Below, in pieces: positions 1 through 12,783 of a DNA stretch of 64,000 bases. Origin of the DNA: Parasponia andersonii (lineage: Eukaryota > Streptophyta > Magnoliopsida > Rosales > Cannabaceae); contig JXTB01000064.1 in the NCBI GenBank assembly GCA_002914805.1, forward strand, positions 12,857-76,856, read 5' to 3'. Made by a program: the position numbers and the translations under genes. Every line of letters begins with the position of its first letter. The stretch's first letter is position 1. The notes below the pieces were generated by a model. It saw only the letters and a program-made list of their open reading frames with translations, made no database searches and was not told where the DNA came from.

Positions 1-2300
1 CCATAGGCCCATAATTAAAATAATTTTCATAAAATCATTTCTATGTCTAAGTACTCGATTAAATATCGAAATCATCCTCATACATCCACTCAATAAATAT
101 ATTACGAATGACTAAATAAATTTGACTTAGAAAAAGAGAAAACGATACAGAGTATGAACCAACCAATGAAGAAGACTAGAACTGCAAGCATACACCAAAC
201 ATGCTTGCCAAGCCAACCGAATATCTGTCACAGAATAATTTGACACCTGAAAGAGGAAGGAAGTAGGGGGGTGAGCACATGAATGCTCAGTAGAAAACTC
301 AATTACTCTTTTGGGAAAAACTTTTTTAGTAATTCTCAATACAACTGCATGGTTAGTAGTTCTGGAAAACATCTTAATAAATATGGAGCATTTGAGACAT
401 ATATAGAAAATCTTTATAGAAAATCATGCTCAAATAAAAATCAGATATATATATCCAGGTTAAAACAGATAGAAAACCATAATAAAACAAGCATAGTACA
501 CATCTGCATGTTTGGTAATACCGGAAAGCATTATAAATATCAAGTATTTAAACCATTTATAGAAAATCATGCTAAAATCAAACCAGATATCCAGGTCAAA
601 ACATATAAAAGTCTCAATTTAAATAAGTATAGTGCACATCACATAAATCAACACATCATATGATTCATCATCCTCTCATCACAACTAGAGCAACTTATAC
701 TACATGTATTGAGTGCTCTCTGCCTGACATCTATCTCTGAAATACCGGAGGTGCACCGAATGCCTACGCCTACCGAATGGAGATAGTCAGAAAACAAACC
801 CCGCGCGGGTTTACGGGCTCTCACTGAAGGTGGGTGTACTAATCCGTCTACTACAATACCGTGATGCCTAAGACGACTCTCATGCCTGATCGTATGAAAT
901 GTATAATATAAATAAAGTCTCAAACAACCATGCAGTGTATGACATCCTGGACATACTCTGATTTTTTTTTAATTAAAATCCATTTTGTATTTTAAAATCC
1001 AAAGTATAGTTTCCATGGCTTTACCAAATTCCAAGTATAAAAAACTGTACAAAACCATATTTAAAAATATTAGAGCAGTCTACAATGTTTCATAAATTCA
1101 TAGTTCATCAAAATAACTATTCAAATAATTCAATTTAATAAAATCACAAAATTTCATTTTTCAAGATAAATTCCAATTTAAATGAAAATAATAGAAAACA
1201 AGGAAATTGAATCCCCTACCTCGAAATAGTAATTATGCTGAGTTAACGATGCTAGAAATATCCTCAATTGATCACCAGGTTAATCGGATAGTTGTTCTCG
1301 AGTCTCATCTCGTTCACTTGAAAAGTTGACTTTTCAAACGGAGTCTCGAATTGAGAAACAGAGATCACCACTGAATTCAGAACACCCAAAAACATCGGTT
1401 TAGATATAAAGTTCATCAAAAATGGGTCCCAGCACGGAACCGGCCCGTGGCACGCAAAACGATGCAATTCACGAGCTATTTCCTCGAATTTCGTGCTACT
1501 TCAGAAAATAGTGATATTTTATATCAAACTTCATATCCCGACCTCACTGAGTCCAAATTCGAAGTCAGAACTCAATTTCGAGGTCCCAAACTATAAATGG
1601 GCTCAAAATCCAAAAATTATAAAAATACCACATTTTGAAAATATTTAGAAAAATACCACATTTTCATCCCGACAATTAACGATCTTCCGGTTATCGTTTT
1701 AACACTTAAAAATCATGAAATTTCATGTTTCAAACTCCTCTATCAAGTGGTAGAATTTTCTCGGGAAAAATAACTCAATTCCGAAATAATTACGAAAATA
1801 CCACAAAATTTAAATATTAAAATATTGCTACAGTAGCCAACTTCTTACCGGAGCCGAGTTGGAGGCCGAGAGTGGTTGGAAATCAAAGCTAGAGTCGAGA
1901 CGAATCCAACGGTGGTGGTGGCACGGTGATCGGACGTCAGACGGCGGTACGGCGGACGAAAAACCGTTCCGGTGGCGAAATCTTCCGGCCACGATTTCTC
2001 CGGCGACAGGCAACGGTTCATGGCAGCAGCACCCGGCACTAGTTCGTCGGCGTATCCCGGTCACGGTGGATGGATGCATCAGGCACGACGGCGGATGGTG
2101 GAGGCTCGGATGAACAGTTTCCGTGGGTGGCTTCGGGAGGACCTCCGTGGAGAAGAAGAAGAAATGGGGGGTTTTTATGCAATTTTTCAAAACTGTAGCA
2201 GTGAGACACGTGGCACAATTTGATTCGACCGAAAAAATAAGTTTATGAAATTCCACTTTGGCCACAATTTTAAAAGATTCTTTCATTTTAGTCCCTCTTT
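1..2300 (-). mobile_element. Probable LTR-retrotransposon fragment (LTR/leader-like sequence, no intact ORF)
   Basis: No gene is supported here. The block is moderately GC-rich against its very AT-rich surroundings and, read on the minus strand, resembles long terminal repeats of plant Ty3/gypsy elements. At about 1850-2150 a Pro/Ser/Arg-rich open stretch is flanked by 'ctacagtagcc'- and 'ctgtagcagtgag'-type motifs, and at 720-880 there is a GC-rich stretch containing 'ccgcgcgggt'. The short ORFs overlap on both strands and have no recognisable domain, so I treat them as non-coding. No PBS, gag or reverse transcriptase is visible, and the left end may lie outside the window. The assignment rests on general resemblance, not on a found LTR pair. 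Confidence 0.35.
413..640 (+). repeat. Two diverged direct-repeat copies, period about 143 bp
   Basis: The block starting 'tttatagaaaatcatgct' at 413 recurs at 556. Both copies continue through 'atatccaggt' and end near 'tagt(a/g)cacatc'. Divergence and small indels indicate an old tandem duplication within the retrotransposon-like fragment. Confidence 0.6.
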
Positions 2301-3926
2301 AATTACACTTTTGTCCCTAATTTGAAATTTTTTTTTCACTTTTACCCCAAATATATCTAGACATAATCTTGTCTAGATTCAACACCGATTTTTTTTTATT
2401 TTTATTTAATTAATCTAAAATACAAAATTACCAAAATATCCTTGAAGTAAAATTACTTGATTACTCTTACAAAATTTTAGGATTTTACATATAATAGAAA
2501 GAAATTTCACCTATTTCCATTTCATTAATTGATGTCTCAGTCAAATATTTTTTTTTTCTATTTCTTTCCTTTTCTAATTTTAAGTTTAATTTTTTAAATT
2601 GCAATTAATAGCCTATTATGCTTATTGTATATAAATAAACTCCTGAAAAATGGGTATTAGTTCTTACTAATAGGAATAAGTAATGATTTTACTTATCTAT
2701 ATTAACCTAAAACAAATAAGTAATAGGCTGATAGCAATCATTATACATACCTTTTCGAAAAATATCGTTAAAGAAAACCAAATTGGTTAAATTAATAAAC
2801 ACAATCATGTATTTGGGTTTCACAATTTAATATTAATTTCTTTACTAGAACTGGACCAATCTTCCCCTTGAAATATTAGTTAACATGAAAAACCAAAAAA
2901 TATGAAGAAATTCTATAATGATTAACCATGAATATTAATATGTATATATATGTGCCACATATACCGATATCGAAAAGTGGAAAAAAGTTTCGGCTGTTTT
3001 ACCTTGATCTAGTTAAGTAGCAGTATTGACAACTTGATAGAGAATAGAATAGGATTGGAAGAAGAAAAAAAAACTATTATTTAAACTTTAAAGTAGAATC
3101 AAATTAAACATATTTAGTTTAAAGTTTTTTTTTTTGGTTAAATTTAAACAATAATCAATTTTGTTTTAAAAAATACTTTTTTATTAATTTTTTTCACCAA
3201 TTATGAAATGATTTTTTTTTTTCAAATTTAAGGTTTTTTTTCACTTTTAAAAAACGCACCTTCCAGCCAAAAAAAAAAAAAGATGTGGATAATTATTCCA
3301 AATATATTATGCAAGTGAAAATAAAAAATGTGAAATAGAAGAAAAAAACAGAGAGATAACCTATTAAGGTAGGAAAAGTAATTTAAAAAAGAAATGAAAA
3401 TATACTTGTTATGATTTGTAGTAGTATGTAAGGAATGAAAAGTGGGAATTAATGGAATAAAACTGAAAAAAAAAAATAAAAGGGAAATAAAAAAAATGTC
3501 CAATTCATCGAATCACAAATAGATTGCCCATTTTTTAAGTTTCATATTACTTTCCATATTTATATAGGTATTAATTATATTAAATATTTTGATAAAATAA
3601 CTAATATTATCATAGACATCGGATGAAAATTCAATGGTTTAAATAAGAATATTTATCCATGGAGCAAAAATAAAAATCTCTATTGAAATAACACTTATAA
3701 ATATATATATATATATAAAAGTTCCAATCAAAACCGTTGGATTATAATTTTACAGCTACTATAATTTGAATGGTTGGAAAAAAATAATAAAAATAAATAC
3801 CTATTTTTTAAAATTTTTGTTTCTCCAACTTTTGCCATTTTTAGACCAACGTGATGATTTTCAATTGAGCAAAAAAATATATATTGGCAGGTTTAAAAAA
3901 AATATCTACTGGATTAATGCCTCGTA
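2301..3926. other. AT-rich intergenic sequence without a recognisable gene
   Basis: Long A and T runs and short low-complexity ORFs only, for example a Phe-rich translation on the minus strand at 3228-3503 made by poly-A tracts. Nothing here reads as a gene, RNA or defined element. Confidence 0.6.
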
Positions 3927-3994
3927 TGTATCTATTTATATATAAAGAGAGAGATAAATATGTATCTATTTATATATAAAGAGAGAGATAAATA
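3927..3994 (+). repeat. Perfect 34-bp tandem duplication
   Basis: The 34-bp unit starting 'tgtatctatttatatataaa' occurs twice back to back at 3927-3960 and 3961-3994 with no mismatch that I can see, implying a recent slippage or duplication event. Confidence 0.9.
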
Positions 3995-4205
3995 GCTAGC
4001 TTCAATTGCCACAGGAACTTTGTCCGTTGCAAGCATTCTCCTTTGGCTTCCGTATAGAATTATGGAGTGTGTACATATATTTATGGCTCTGCAGAATTTG
4101 TCAATAATTTTGTATTTTAGTTAGAGATTACAATGTGTCGTGAAAAAAAGGGTACAGGAGAAAAAAAAAAAACAATCAAACAAACCCACCGTATTCTTAT
4201 ATTTA

Positions 4206-4228
4206 TATATATATATATATATATATAT
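4206..4228. repeat. (TA)n microsatellite
   Basis: Uninterrupted alternating T and A. It is one of many in this window, typical of plant intergenic DNA. Confidence 0.9.
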
Positions 4229-4769
4229 TTGAGAAAACTAGACAAAGTGCCCTTTTTTGGCACCTTAATTCAGTGGATATCCCTTTTTCTTTTAGTTAAC
4301 ATTTATACCCCTTTTTAAAATAATAACTTTCATATTCTATTTTTGTACTCCATCTTAAGTTTCCCTTCTCTCTCAACTATATTACTGTTTGGTCGGAACT
4401 GTATCTTGCCGATGAAGCGCGCCTTCCTCTTGCAAAATCGCCAAGGACTACTTCCAACTCAACAAAGAGGTGGAGATTGAGCTCGAACCGTCGATTTGGG
4501 AAAGGAAATTTGGTGTTTCAACCCAAATTCAAAGGAAAAGCTGCTCCATTTAGAGACTGAGCTTCTAGGATTGAAAATTTAGGGCTTCGGCTAAATTTCA
4601 AATGATAGAATAACACTATAGCTATTAATATAAACAAATTATCAAAGTATATGTATAATATGCATAGAATTTTTTGGGTGAATCTTTACCTCATTAAAAT
4701 CCTAATAATGAAGCGGTTACACAGTGATATATATTGGCAATTTATCCTAAAAATAAATGTACAATAACT
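4229..4769. other. Intergenic, no gene recognised
   Basis: A less AT-rich stretch at about 4385-4560 has short open pieces but no domain or splice structure that I recognise. The 'gtgccctttttt' and 'tatccctttttc' motifs at 4245-4290 weakly resemble the reverse complement of 6660-6720, on the far side of the repeat array. They could be decayed ends of one element that carries the array. Confidence 0.4.
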
Positions 4770-6450
4770 TATTAAATTATTTACCGAGAAAGATATGTAT
4801 ATAAATGGTATATCAATAGTATATCATTGGTTTTTATTAAATTATTTACCGATAAAAAATAGGTATATAAATGGAATATCAATAGTATATCATTGATTTA
4901 CTTAGTAAAAAAATATAATTGTCAATTAATTAAAATTAGTAGCATATCAGTAATTTATTTGACTTTTTTTTTTAAGGAAAAGTACTTTATTTGATTTACT
5001 TAAGAAAAACAAGTGCTGGTAAATTAGCTGTAACTTTGCGATTTACATGAAAACAAATGGAAGTAAATTATTCATTGATACCAATTACTTATTCACTTGA
5101 GATAAAAATGGTGATAAACTATCGGTATGTCGATGATTTATTTTGGTTAATTGAGGAAAAACAATGAAGATAAATCAATTATTAACCTGATTTAATTGGA
5201 GTGGTAAATTAATAGTATATAAATGATTTAATTGAGTGAAAAATATGTTAAATTACTGGTGTATTAGTGATTTATATGAGGAAAAAATGATTGTAAATGA
5301 GAGATATATCATTATTTTACTTAAAAAGAAAAAGGGAAAAGAGTTGGTAAATGAGTGGAACATAAGTGATTTTCCTGAGGAAAAATAATATTAGTAAATT
5401 AGCAGTATGTCAATATTATGTCATTTAGTTGAGAAAAAAAATGGTGTTGATTCAGTGGTATGTGAAGGATTTACTTCATTTACTAAGGGGAAAAAAGAGA
5501 AAAAAAAAATGGCGGTAAATCAATGGCATATAAGAATTTATTTAAGGAAAAATAATGATGGTAAATAAGTAGTATATCAGAGAATTACATGATTTAATTT
5601 TAAAAATAAAACGGTATGTGAATGAGTTACTTAAGGATAGATAAAATTGTGGTAAATTAAAGGTATATAATTGATTTACTCGAGGAAACAAAATAGTGGT
5701 AAATTAGTGGTATATAATTGATTTACTTTAGGAAAACAAATTTGTAGTAAATTAGCGGTACATTAATAATTTACATGATTTAATTAAGAAAAGAAAATGG
5801 TGGTAAATCAATGGCATATAAAATGATTTACTTAAAGAAGAAAAAAAGCATTGGTAAATCTCAATAGTGATATATAGAGGTATATGAGTGATTTACATAA
5901 TTTCAATTAAGAAAAAAAAATGGTGGCAATGCTTGGTGTGTGAATGGTTTACTTGAAGAGAAAAAAAAAAAAGAAAAAAAAAACAGTTTTAAATAGTTAT
6001 AAATGAGTTACTTGAGAAACATGACGTTAAATTAATAGTATAACAGTAATTTATTAAAGAGAAAAAAAAATGAACAATTGAGGTAACTAAATGGTATATC
6101 AATGACTTACTTGAGAAAAAAAAAAAAAGAAAGAAAAATGGTGGTAAATCATTTACTTATTTGAAAAAAAAAAAGGTGGTAAATTAGTGGCATATCAATG
6201 ATTAACATGACTTAATTGGAAAAAAAAAAATTATGGCACTACAGTGGTATATGGATGATTTATTTAAGAGGAACAAAATGTGGTAAATAATTGGTTATAG
6301 ATTTTATATCTATGAAAATTGATGTTAAATTAGTAGTGTATCGCACATTTACATGAGAGGAAAAAATGAATAGAAAAAAAAAGGGAGTTAAGTAGTATAT
6401 CAGTGACTGAAGTCGGCCGAAGTGGTATATGAATGATTTATACTGGGAAA
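4770..6450. repeat. Degenerate tandem array with an internal palindrome per unit
   Basis: About 1.7 kb is built from diverged units of roughly 60-80 bp. Each carries variants of 'ggtaaattagtggtatat', then 'aatgatttac', then a purine-rich 'ttgaggaaaaaa' spacer. GTAAATCA and TGATTTAC are reverse complements, so many units can form a short hairpin around a ggtatat core. Unit boundaries are irregular, with poly-A expansions between units. No ORF persists through the array. It does not look like a coding repeat and I cannot assign it to a named satellite. Confidence 0.65.
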
Positions 6451-6825
6451 ACAAATTAAAAATTGGAAAATAATGGGGTTTTTTTTTTTTTTTTTTCCAT
6501 CAAGAAGTTGAGCTCACGTTACCTTCTTGTGTTGAAAACCTAACTTGGAAGGGTGCAGGCCCAATGGCCCATTTAACAAAAGGCATGAAGTGGAAGATTG
6601 ATAAGCCACTGGATTGTGCGGTACTGTGATCCTAGTTTTAAGTGTGAAAGTAGAACAGGTGAAGCGTTAATTTAGGAAAGGGATATACATGTAGATAAAA
6701 GAGAAAAGGGGCATTCGTTGAAACAGAGGCCCAATAATGGTTATTCATGTACAAATGCCTTTTTTTTTTTTTAAGGTAAAATAGTTAGATACCCCTTTTA
6801 TTTTTTTTTATATGATGGGCCTCTT

Positions 6826-7011
6826 CTAAGTGTACCAAAATTTGTACAAAATTTTTAATACTAATACATGTGATATTTAAGTTGGCACAATTTAATTGAC
6901 GTATTAAAACTCACCACAAATAAATTAATCATATTCACCAATTGAATATTGCCAACTCACATGCCACGTGTGTTAGTATTAAAAATTTGGTAAAAATTTT
7001 AGTATACTTAG
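6826..7011. mobile_element. MITE with about 60-bp terminal inverted repeats
   Basis: The left arm starts 'ctaagtgtaccaaaattt'. The right arm reads 'ctaagtatactaaaattt' on the opposite strand. The arms stay alignable for about 60 bp, through 'ttttaatacta' to 'agttggc', and leave about 65 bp of AT-rich interior. The element is 186 bp with no coding capacity. A clear target-site duplication was not found, so the superfamily is not assigned. A truncated relative lies at about 11890-12033. Confidence 0.7.
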
Positions 7012-8716
7012 CATTATCCATATAAAATAATACAAATTGCAACATACTAATTAAATACCAGAGATATCAAACTTCCAAGTATCTTTAATATGAGAACAAG
7101 TTAAACAATATTTTTAGGAGGTTGGAAAATATTTGATAGGTTTCGAACTTTTGATATTTCTTGATCTAAAGATTCTAAACAATACATTTGCTATGATACT
7201 AGATATTTTAAATAATTTTTTTTTCTAGTTGTTAATATAACACGTGTGTGGTTTTTGATCTTTTCCTATTGTGAACCCTTAATTTAGATTTTAGTTATTT
7301 AATAAGTTTAAATAAAACAATACAACAATTTTTAGTTTTTAACAAAAGAGAAGAAAATGGGCCATAAATGAAATTTTTTGCAAAAATTATTAAAATTCTC
7401 AATTATTTTTGATATTACGTACGTGGATATTTCCATAGATATCCTAAATATTCATGAATATTCGCAGATATTATAGATATCCGTGGACATTATGGATATT
7501 TTATAGATACTTTATGAAGAAAATCTTTCGTCTATATTAATGTCGAGACTCCAAAATATAAATAATAATATAGAAATTTCGTTAATATCTTGATATTTTC
7601 ATCCTCATTAAAATGACTAAATAGAAGTGTGAATTATCTTCCATGTGTATAATGCATACCCCATTCAATTCTTATTTTTTCTCTTCTCGTTTCTGCCTAT
7701 ATCTCTCACAGACCCGCGCACACCCGCAGTTTCTTACCCATTTTTACCTAACGTTTGTACGTAGATTTCTTTGGTCTATATATTTTCACTTTGTTTTGTT
7801 TTCTATATATATATAGATATATTAATTTGCTGAAAATTGAAAATACAAGAACTAAGAATCAAGATAGATAGAAAATTTTGAAAGATTGAAAAACTAAAAG
7901 TTCTTTGCTTTAATAGAAAAATTAAACTTATTATCGGGACCTTTGACCTAAACTTAAATAACCAAGTCAATATTAACTTAGTTTATATTTATATTTACAT
8001 TTTTCTTCCCTTGCTCCAGGTTTTATGTACGATATAAACTCATAAACTTAAATATTAATCTAAATAGTAATAAGAAAAAGATACATAGAAAATGAGATGT
8101 GAAAAATAAATAGAACTAAACTCCAAAAGTTTCAGAGGAAAAAAAACGAAGAAGAACCGAAGTGATGATCGGAGTTGGAAGTTGTGGAAGGCGAAATGGG
8201 GCGGTGGTTAAGCGAGATGTAAAGGAGTGTGTTTAGTTGATTTCGTTTATACTTTCTTTGAATTTTTATCAAGTTGTTCAATTTTGTCTTTTTAATTATC
8301 AAAAGGGTTATTTTATCAACTCTGGGATGTAAACAAAATTCCCCGTAACATAAAATTTGGAAACAAAGTCTCATTTTACATGTAAACTAAAAATAAAAAA
8401 CAAAAAAAAATATTGGGGGTCTCTGCTCTCTTTTTTTTTTTTTCCCTTTGAATAATATGAAATTGTATTAAGATGACAGCATGACAGCCACATAAGGCCC
8501 AGAGGTACCTCTATGAAAACAAACACCCAGATAAGAAAAATTAGATGAATGACTAATTTCTTAAATTTGTTTAAATAAATATCCATGTTTTAAAAATTAT
8601 AGCTAAATATCCATTCTTTTTAAACTTCGGTCGTAGAATATATTGTATTTCCATTTTTATCATTAAATGAATTGAAATATTTAGCTATAAATTTTTGAAC
8701 TTAGTCAGTATTGTAT
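7012..8716. other. AT-rich intergenic, no gene recognised
   Basis: It contains a stretch at about 7420-7560 rich in repeated 'gatat' and 'atattc' words and several poly-A and poly-T tracts. No coding, RNA or element structure could be supported. Confidence 0.5.
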
Positions 8717-8853
8717 CAAAAACTAGTCATATAACCAGTCAACCTAAAGAAACACAAGTCTTGAACTTACACGATCCCATTTAGCAAAAACTAGTCATAT
8801 AACCAGTCAACCTAAAGAAACACCAAGTCTTGAACTTACACGATCCCATTTAG
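8717..8853 (+). repeat. 68-bp tandem duplication
   Basis: The unit beginning 'caaaaactagtcatataacc' at 8717 repeats at 8785. The second copy differs essentially by one inserted base, so the duplication is recent. Confidence 0.92.
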
Positions 8854-8959
8854 CAGAAGATCTGCTTGTTCATTAGACAAATTCGAAACATAGTGAACCT
8901 AAAAAATGGGTTAAGTACACGAGTATCATTTTTTTTTTCAAATATTTAACTAAATTTAT

Positions 8960-9215
8960 CACTTTTTGTCAAGAATTTATCAAAAAATTGTCAAGAATCC
9001 ATCAAAAATATGATAAAATTACCACTGACATCAAGAATTTGTCAAGAATTCGCTAAAATTTTATCAAGATTGTCAAGAATCTGTCAATAATTCATCAAGA
9101 TCCCCGCTAATATTAAGAATCCATCAAGAATGCATCAAGATCATCAAGAATCCGTCAAGATCATTGCTGACATAAAAAATTGTATAAGAATCCATCAAGA
9201 TCATCAAGAAATTAT
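8960..9215 (+). repeat. Degenerate short-motif repeat (tcaagaatcc type)
   Basis: Variants of 'tcaagaat(c/t)c(a/g)' and 'atcaagatcat' recur with about 10-13 bp spacing over 250 bp. It resembles a decayed minisatellite; a translation has stops and is not protein-like. Confidence 0.65.
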
Positions 9216-9963
9216 TTTAAAAAAGTGATATAGTGGTAGATTTAATTAATGAGGAAAAAAAAGTGGTATACAGCTAATTTATTCTTAAAAAACATAGTGA
9301 ACCTTAAAAACGCAAACGAAGACTCTAAATTAACAGAAAGAATAAATAGTATTTAAAAGAAATGTTCTTTTTTCAGTCAATTTTAAAAATGACTATTTTT
9401 TATACATATTTAATAAACAGCTGCTTTATAAGTTTATTCTGATAAATGACCATTGTTCAGTTAATATGCATTTTGATTTATAATAAACTGACATTTTATA
9501 ATTTTATTTTAATAAAATGACTATGTTTTAGTTGATCTTTTTTTAAAAAAAAAATCAATTTTATATAAAATAAATTAACATATTAATTTATTAAACCATT
9601 TTTCAAATAAATATCAAAATTCACCCATTATTTTAACAGTATTTAAAAAACAACCATTGGGCTTAAAGGAGGACGAGTGGATCAGAAAAAGACGACGATT
9701 GACTTTCAATGGTGAAATTGATGGCTAAAATTCCCTGTTCTTTCTGATATCTTTAGAGTCATTACTCAAATTAAGACAACGTGACCATTTCCTCCATATG
9801 AACAGGAAATGCTTCTTTAATTCTATTAAGTAATTCAGGTAAGAGACCACGGTCCCGTTTGACATAATTTTTAAATATATTTTAGACTCAAAAATTATTT
9901 GTAAGAGCGTTTAGATGAATTCTCAAAATATTTTTTTTTATTTAGGAGGTATCAACCTATATA

Positions 9964-10336
9964 TAGGAATGATAATGTAGCGCATCAGGAAGGTTTTTCA
10001 ATTCCTGAAAATCAATCACAATACTGTATCTGACTCATTAACCATATTTTCAGATGCAGGGATAATGCGAGTTTTAACCAATAAGTAACATAGAAAACCA
10101 TAGTTATCCATTATTCATTGATAATAATAAAATATTAAAAAATTAAAATGAAAATATTAAATCTTTTTCATAATCAACAAAACATTAAACACAACAATAT
10201 ATTAATAATTTTCAAACTCTAAAATTTAAATATATAAGTACATATAACTCTTCAAATTTATTATTTTACCAAAGATATAAGAATATAAATAGTATAAAAT
10301 TAAATATACATCTGTATGTGTAATAATTTTTCTATA

Positions 10337-10375
<39 letters not shown>

Positions 10376-10546
10376 AGGCAGATACAGTGCGAATTATATT
10401 AATATCATCCTCGCATCATATCTGCATATTAATGGTGCAGTTATTTTCTGTGCTAGTCATTTTTCTGTTTGAGCGATTTTTTTTCCTTTCCATTCGAATC
10501 AGATAATTATAGATGTTCGTAACCGTAGATTATATTGACATCCCTA
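9964..10546. mobile_element. Non-autonomous hAT-like element, copy A (583 bp)
   Basis: The ends are TAGGAATGATAA on the left and TTGACATCCCTA on the right, an imperfect 12-bp inverted terminal repeat. The flanking 8-mers 'cctatata' and 'ctattata' look like an eroded 8-bp target duplication as made by hAT elements. The interior is AT-rich with a (TA)n expansion at 10340-10373 and no transposase. The same interior is found, split in two, at 32726-33088 and 38623-38836, which supports its being a discrete mobile unit. Confidence 0.65.
10340..10373. repeat. (TA)n microsatellite inside hAT-like copy A
   Basis: About 17 TA dinucleotides. The corresponding position in the second copy of the element lacks the expansion, so it arose after the copies separated. 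Confidence 0.9.
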
Positions 10547-11889
10547 CTATTATATCTTTGGAAAGATCTTCTAAAACTTTTATTTTATGGGTAAAAATTA
10601 TCTTAAATAGGTCCTACATATAACAATTAAATATAAAATAATATTGTGACCTGAAAGTAACATGTTTTAATGCATTATTAACGTGTTCTCTTGTGCATAA
10701 AGAAAAACCAAAGCACAACAGAGAAAACGAAAAGAAGGATGCATAATCACTATGGTCCGGTTAATTTATTGATCATCTTTATTCATCATAATTTATTCCG
10801 AACAAGGAAAGTCAAAATTTTAAGTATGTGACACTGAGAGCCGGAGAAAAGACATTAATTGGAATTAAAGTAAGAATTTGATTAATAAAAAGCTTCTTGA
10901 TTTTTGAAAGTTAGGCAAGACTAGCTACGTATTGCAACAATCAAATATTAAATGGAACAACCATCAAAATGCGGGCCTGTATTTACTGAACAATTTCCTC
11001 CTTTAACTTTTATAAATATTAGACAAAATTTAAATTTGTATTATACGTATATAGCACTTTTCATATGTATAATATATACATATAACCTCCCTTCGAAAAA
11101 ATATATATATACATATAACCTACTATGTATGTTGCTTTTTTTTTTTCAGAGGATATAACCCCTTACCCATATGATTTTCGCATCAGCTTTAAGTGTAAGT
11201 GTAAAAGATTAATTGGTAAAATAACAACATTCCTTTTTTAGTTCTTGGCAGTATCGATTAATGGAGGCATGAAGCATAATGCTCTATTTTTTTCGTGTGC
11301 AAATATTGATTCTTCTTTTCCCGCCTTTATAGATGGAACAAAGATAAACCTGTTATAAAAATGTCATCATCGCAATGAAATAGTAGAGGGGTCCAACAAT
11401 GAAATAGAATCAGATCGTATATCCCTTTCTCTTTTGGTATCATCAGAATTCAAATGAATCCATGAAAAGCCATTAATGTAAGCAAGCGTTTTCTTCTTCT
11501 TTGCTGATCGTAATTTAACACACAGCTTCTTGTACGTTGTAACCAATACTTTTATTTGTTGTTATTTTCTGAGTCTAAATAATGGCATTAAGGTGATTTT
11601 AAAAAATGGGTTCTTCCGAAAAGAAAAAACGTCCTTTTTTAAGAAAAATATGTACTCTTATAACAACAAATTCAATTGGAAAAAATTAATTTTCTAATAA
11701 AATAAGTTCATCATTGCTCTTGACGTGGTTTAACTAAATTATGCGTTGTTTACGGTTAACTTTTATACCAGAAACAATGTGAATAAGTTGAATACATCTA
11801 ACCAAGACTGACCAAACTCCAAAGAACAGAAAGAGTCATCACTAAGAGTTTATATACCATTATATTTGGGATAACACTGCATATGCATA
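10547..11889. other. AT-rich intergenic, no gene recognised
   Basis: Only short ORFs without domains are present, and I see no element boundaries. Confidence 0.5.
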
Positions 11890-12033
11890 TGTAGTATGTA
11901 GTGTGTAATTTGTCACAATCTAATTAGTATATTAAAATTTATCATAAATAAGTTAAATATTATCGTCAATTAAGTAATGACAAATCATATGACATATATG
12001 TTGGTATTAAAAATTTAGTACAAAAGTTAATAG
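11890..12033. mobile_element. Truncated second copy of the 6826-7011 MITE family
   Basis: Aligns with the interior and right arm of the 186-bp element: 'cacaat(c/t)taatt' followed by 'tattaaaa', 'aaataa(g/a)tta', then 'ttggtattaaaaattt' with 'agtacaaaag'. The left inverted arm is largely lost. Confidence 0.5.
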
Positions 12034-12783
12034 CTCGAATATTAACCTTATATCTAACTCCAAAGCTACAGACTTGGCCAACATCTATGACCGTATGAGA
12101 TGTATACTTCCAGTGCTTTTACCCTTGTAGTCTAAGGCTTCGTTTAAAAAAAAAAAGGATAGGAGTACGACTAATTTGGATGAAAAATAATTTTTTGTGC
12201 ATCTTTTATAATTAATATTTTTAAGAGTATTAAGAACATTTTGACCTATGGTTAAGACCATCTTAACTATGAATAAATCCTAAATAATGATTTTTTGTGA
12301 TAAGAAGCTCTTGACCTATGGTTAAGAAACCATTGACATTTTTAAAAATATCATCTTTTAGAAAAATGTACAAAAGAAAAATTTACCCCACGTTAGTCCT
12401 ATCATTTTCTCTTCATCTTTAGCATTACGAATGGAAGTGTCAGTACATAATGAATGTGTCTGCTTGTTTGTTGATTGTTGTATCTAAGGTGAACAAAATG
12501 GCCAAAAGCTCAATTAGAAAAATCAAATCCATAACAAAACCCGACAGATTGTGGGTTAAATTTGACTGAAACTGAATATTGTTCAGTTCAAATTCAGTTA
12601 GGCAATTTGGAGTCAAGTAGTTCAACCTGAACCCGAACTTATTTAAGAAAAAAAAAGAAGAAAAACAATTATCTTACAATTTGGGACATTATATGGTCTA
12701 CAATAAAAACTCAACTTTAATATCCAGATTTAAAAAAGAAAAACCAAAAAAAAAAAATTACATATTTTTTAGGAATAATGACA
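12034..12783. other. Intergenic, small repeated motifs only
   Basis: The phrase 'ttgacctatggttaaga' occurs twice, at about 12240 and 12311. The first copy runs into a 7-bp palindrome (gttaaga-cca-tcttaac). No gene is apparent. Confidence 0.45.

Noticed and set aside
1828..2286. A 152-codon minus-strand ORF (with overlapping plus-strand ORFs)
   Set aside because: Pro/Ser/Arg-rich without a domain, open in several frames at once because of local GC content, and embedded in retrotransposon-like sequence.
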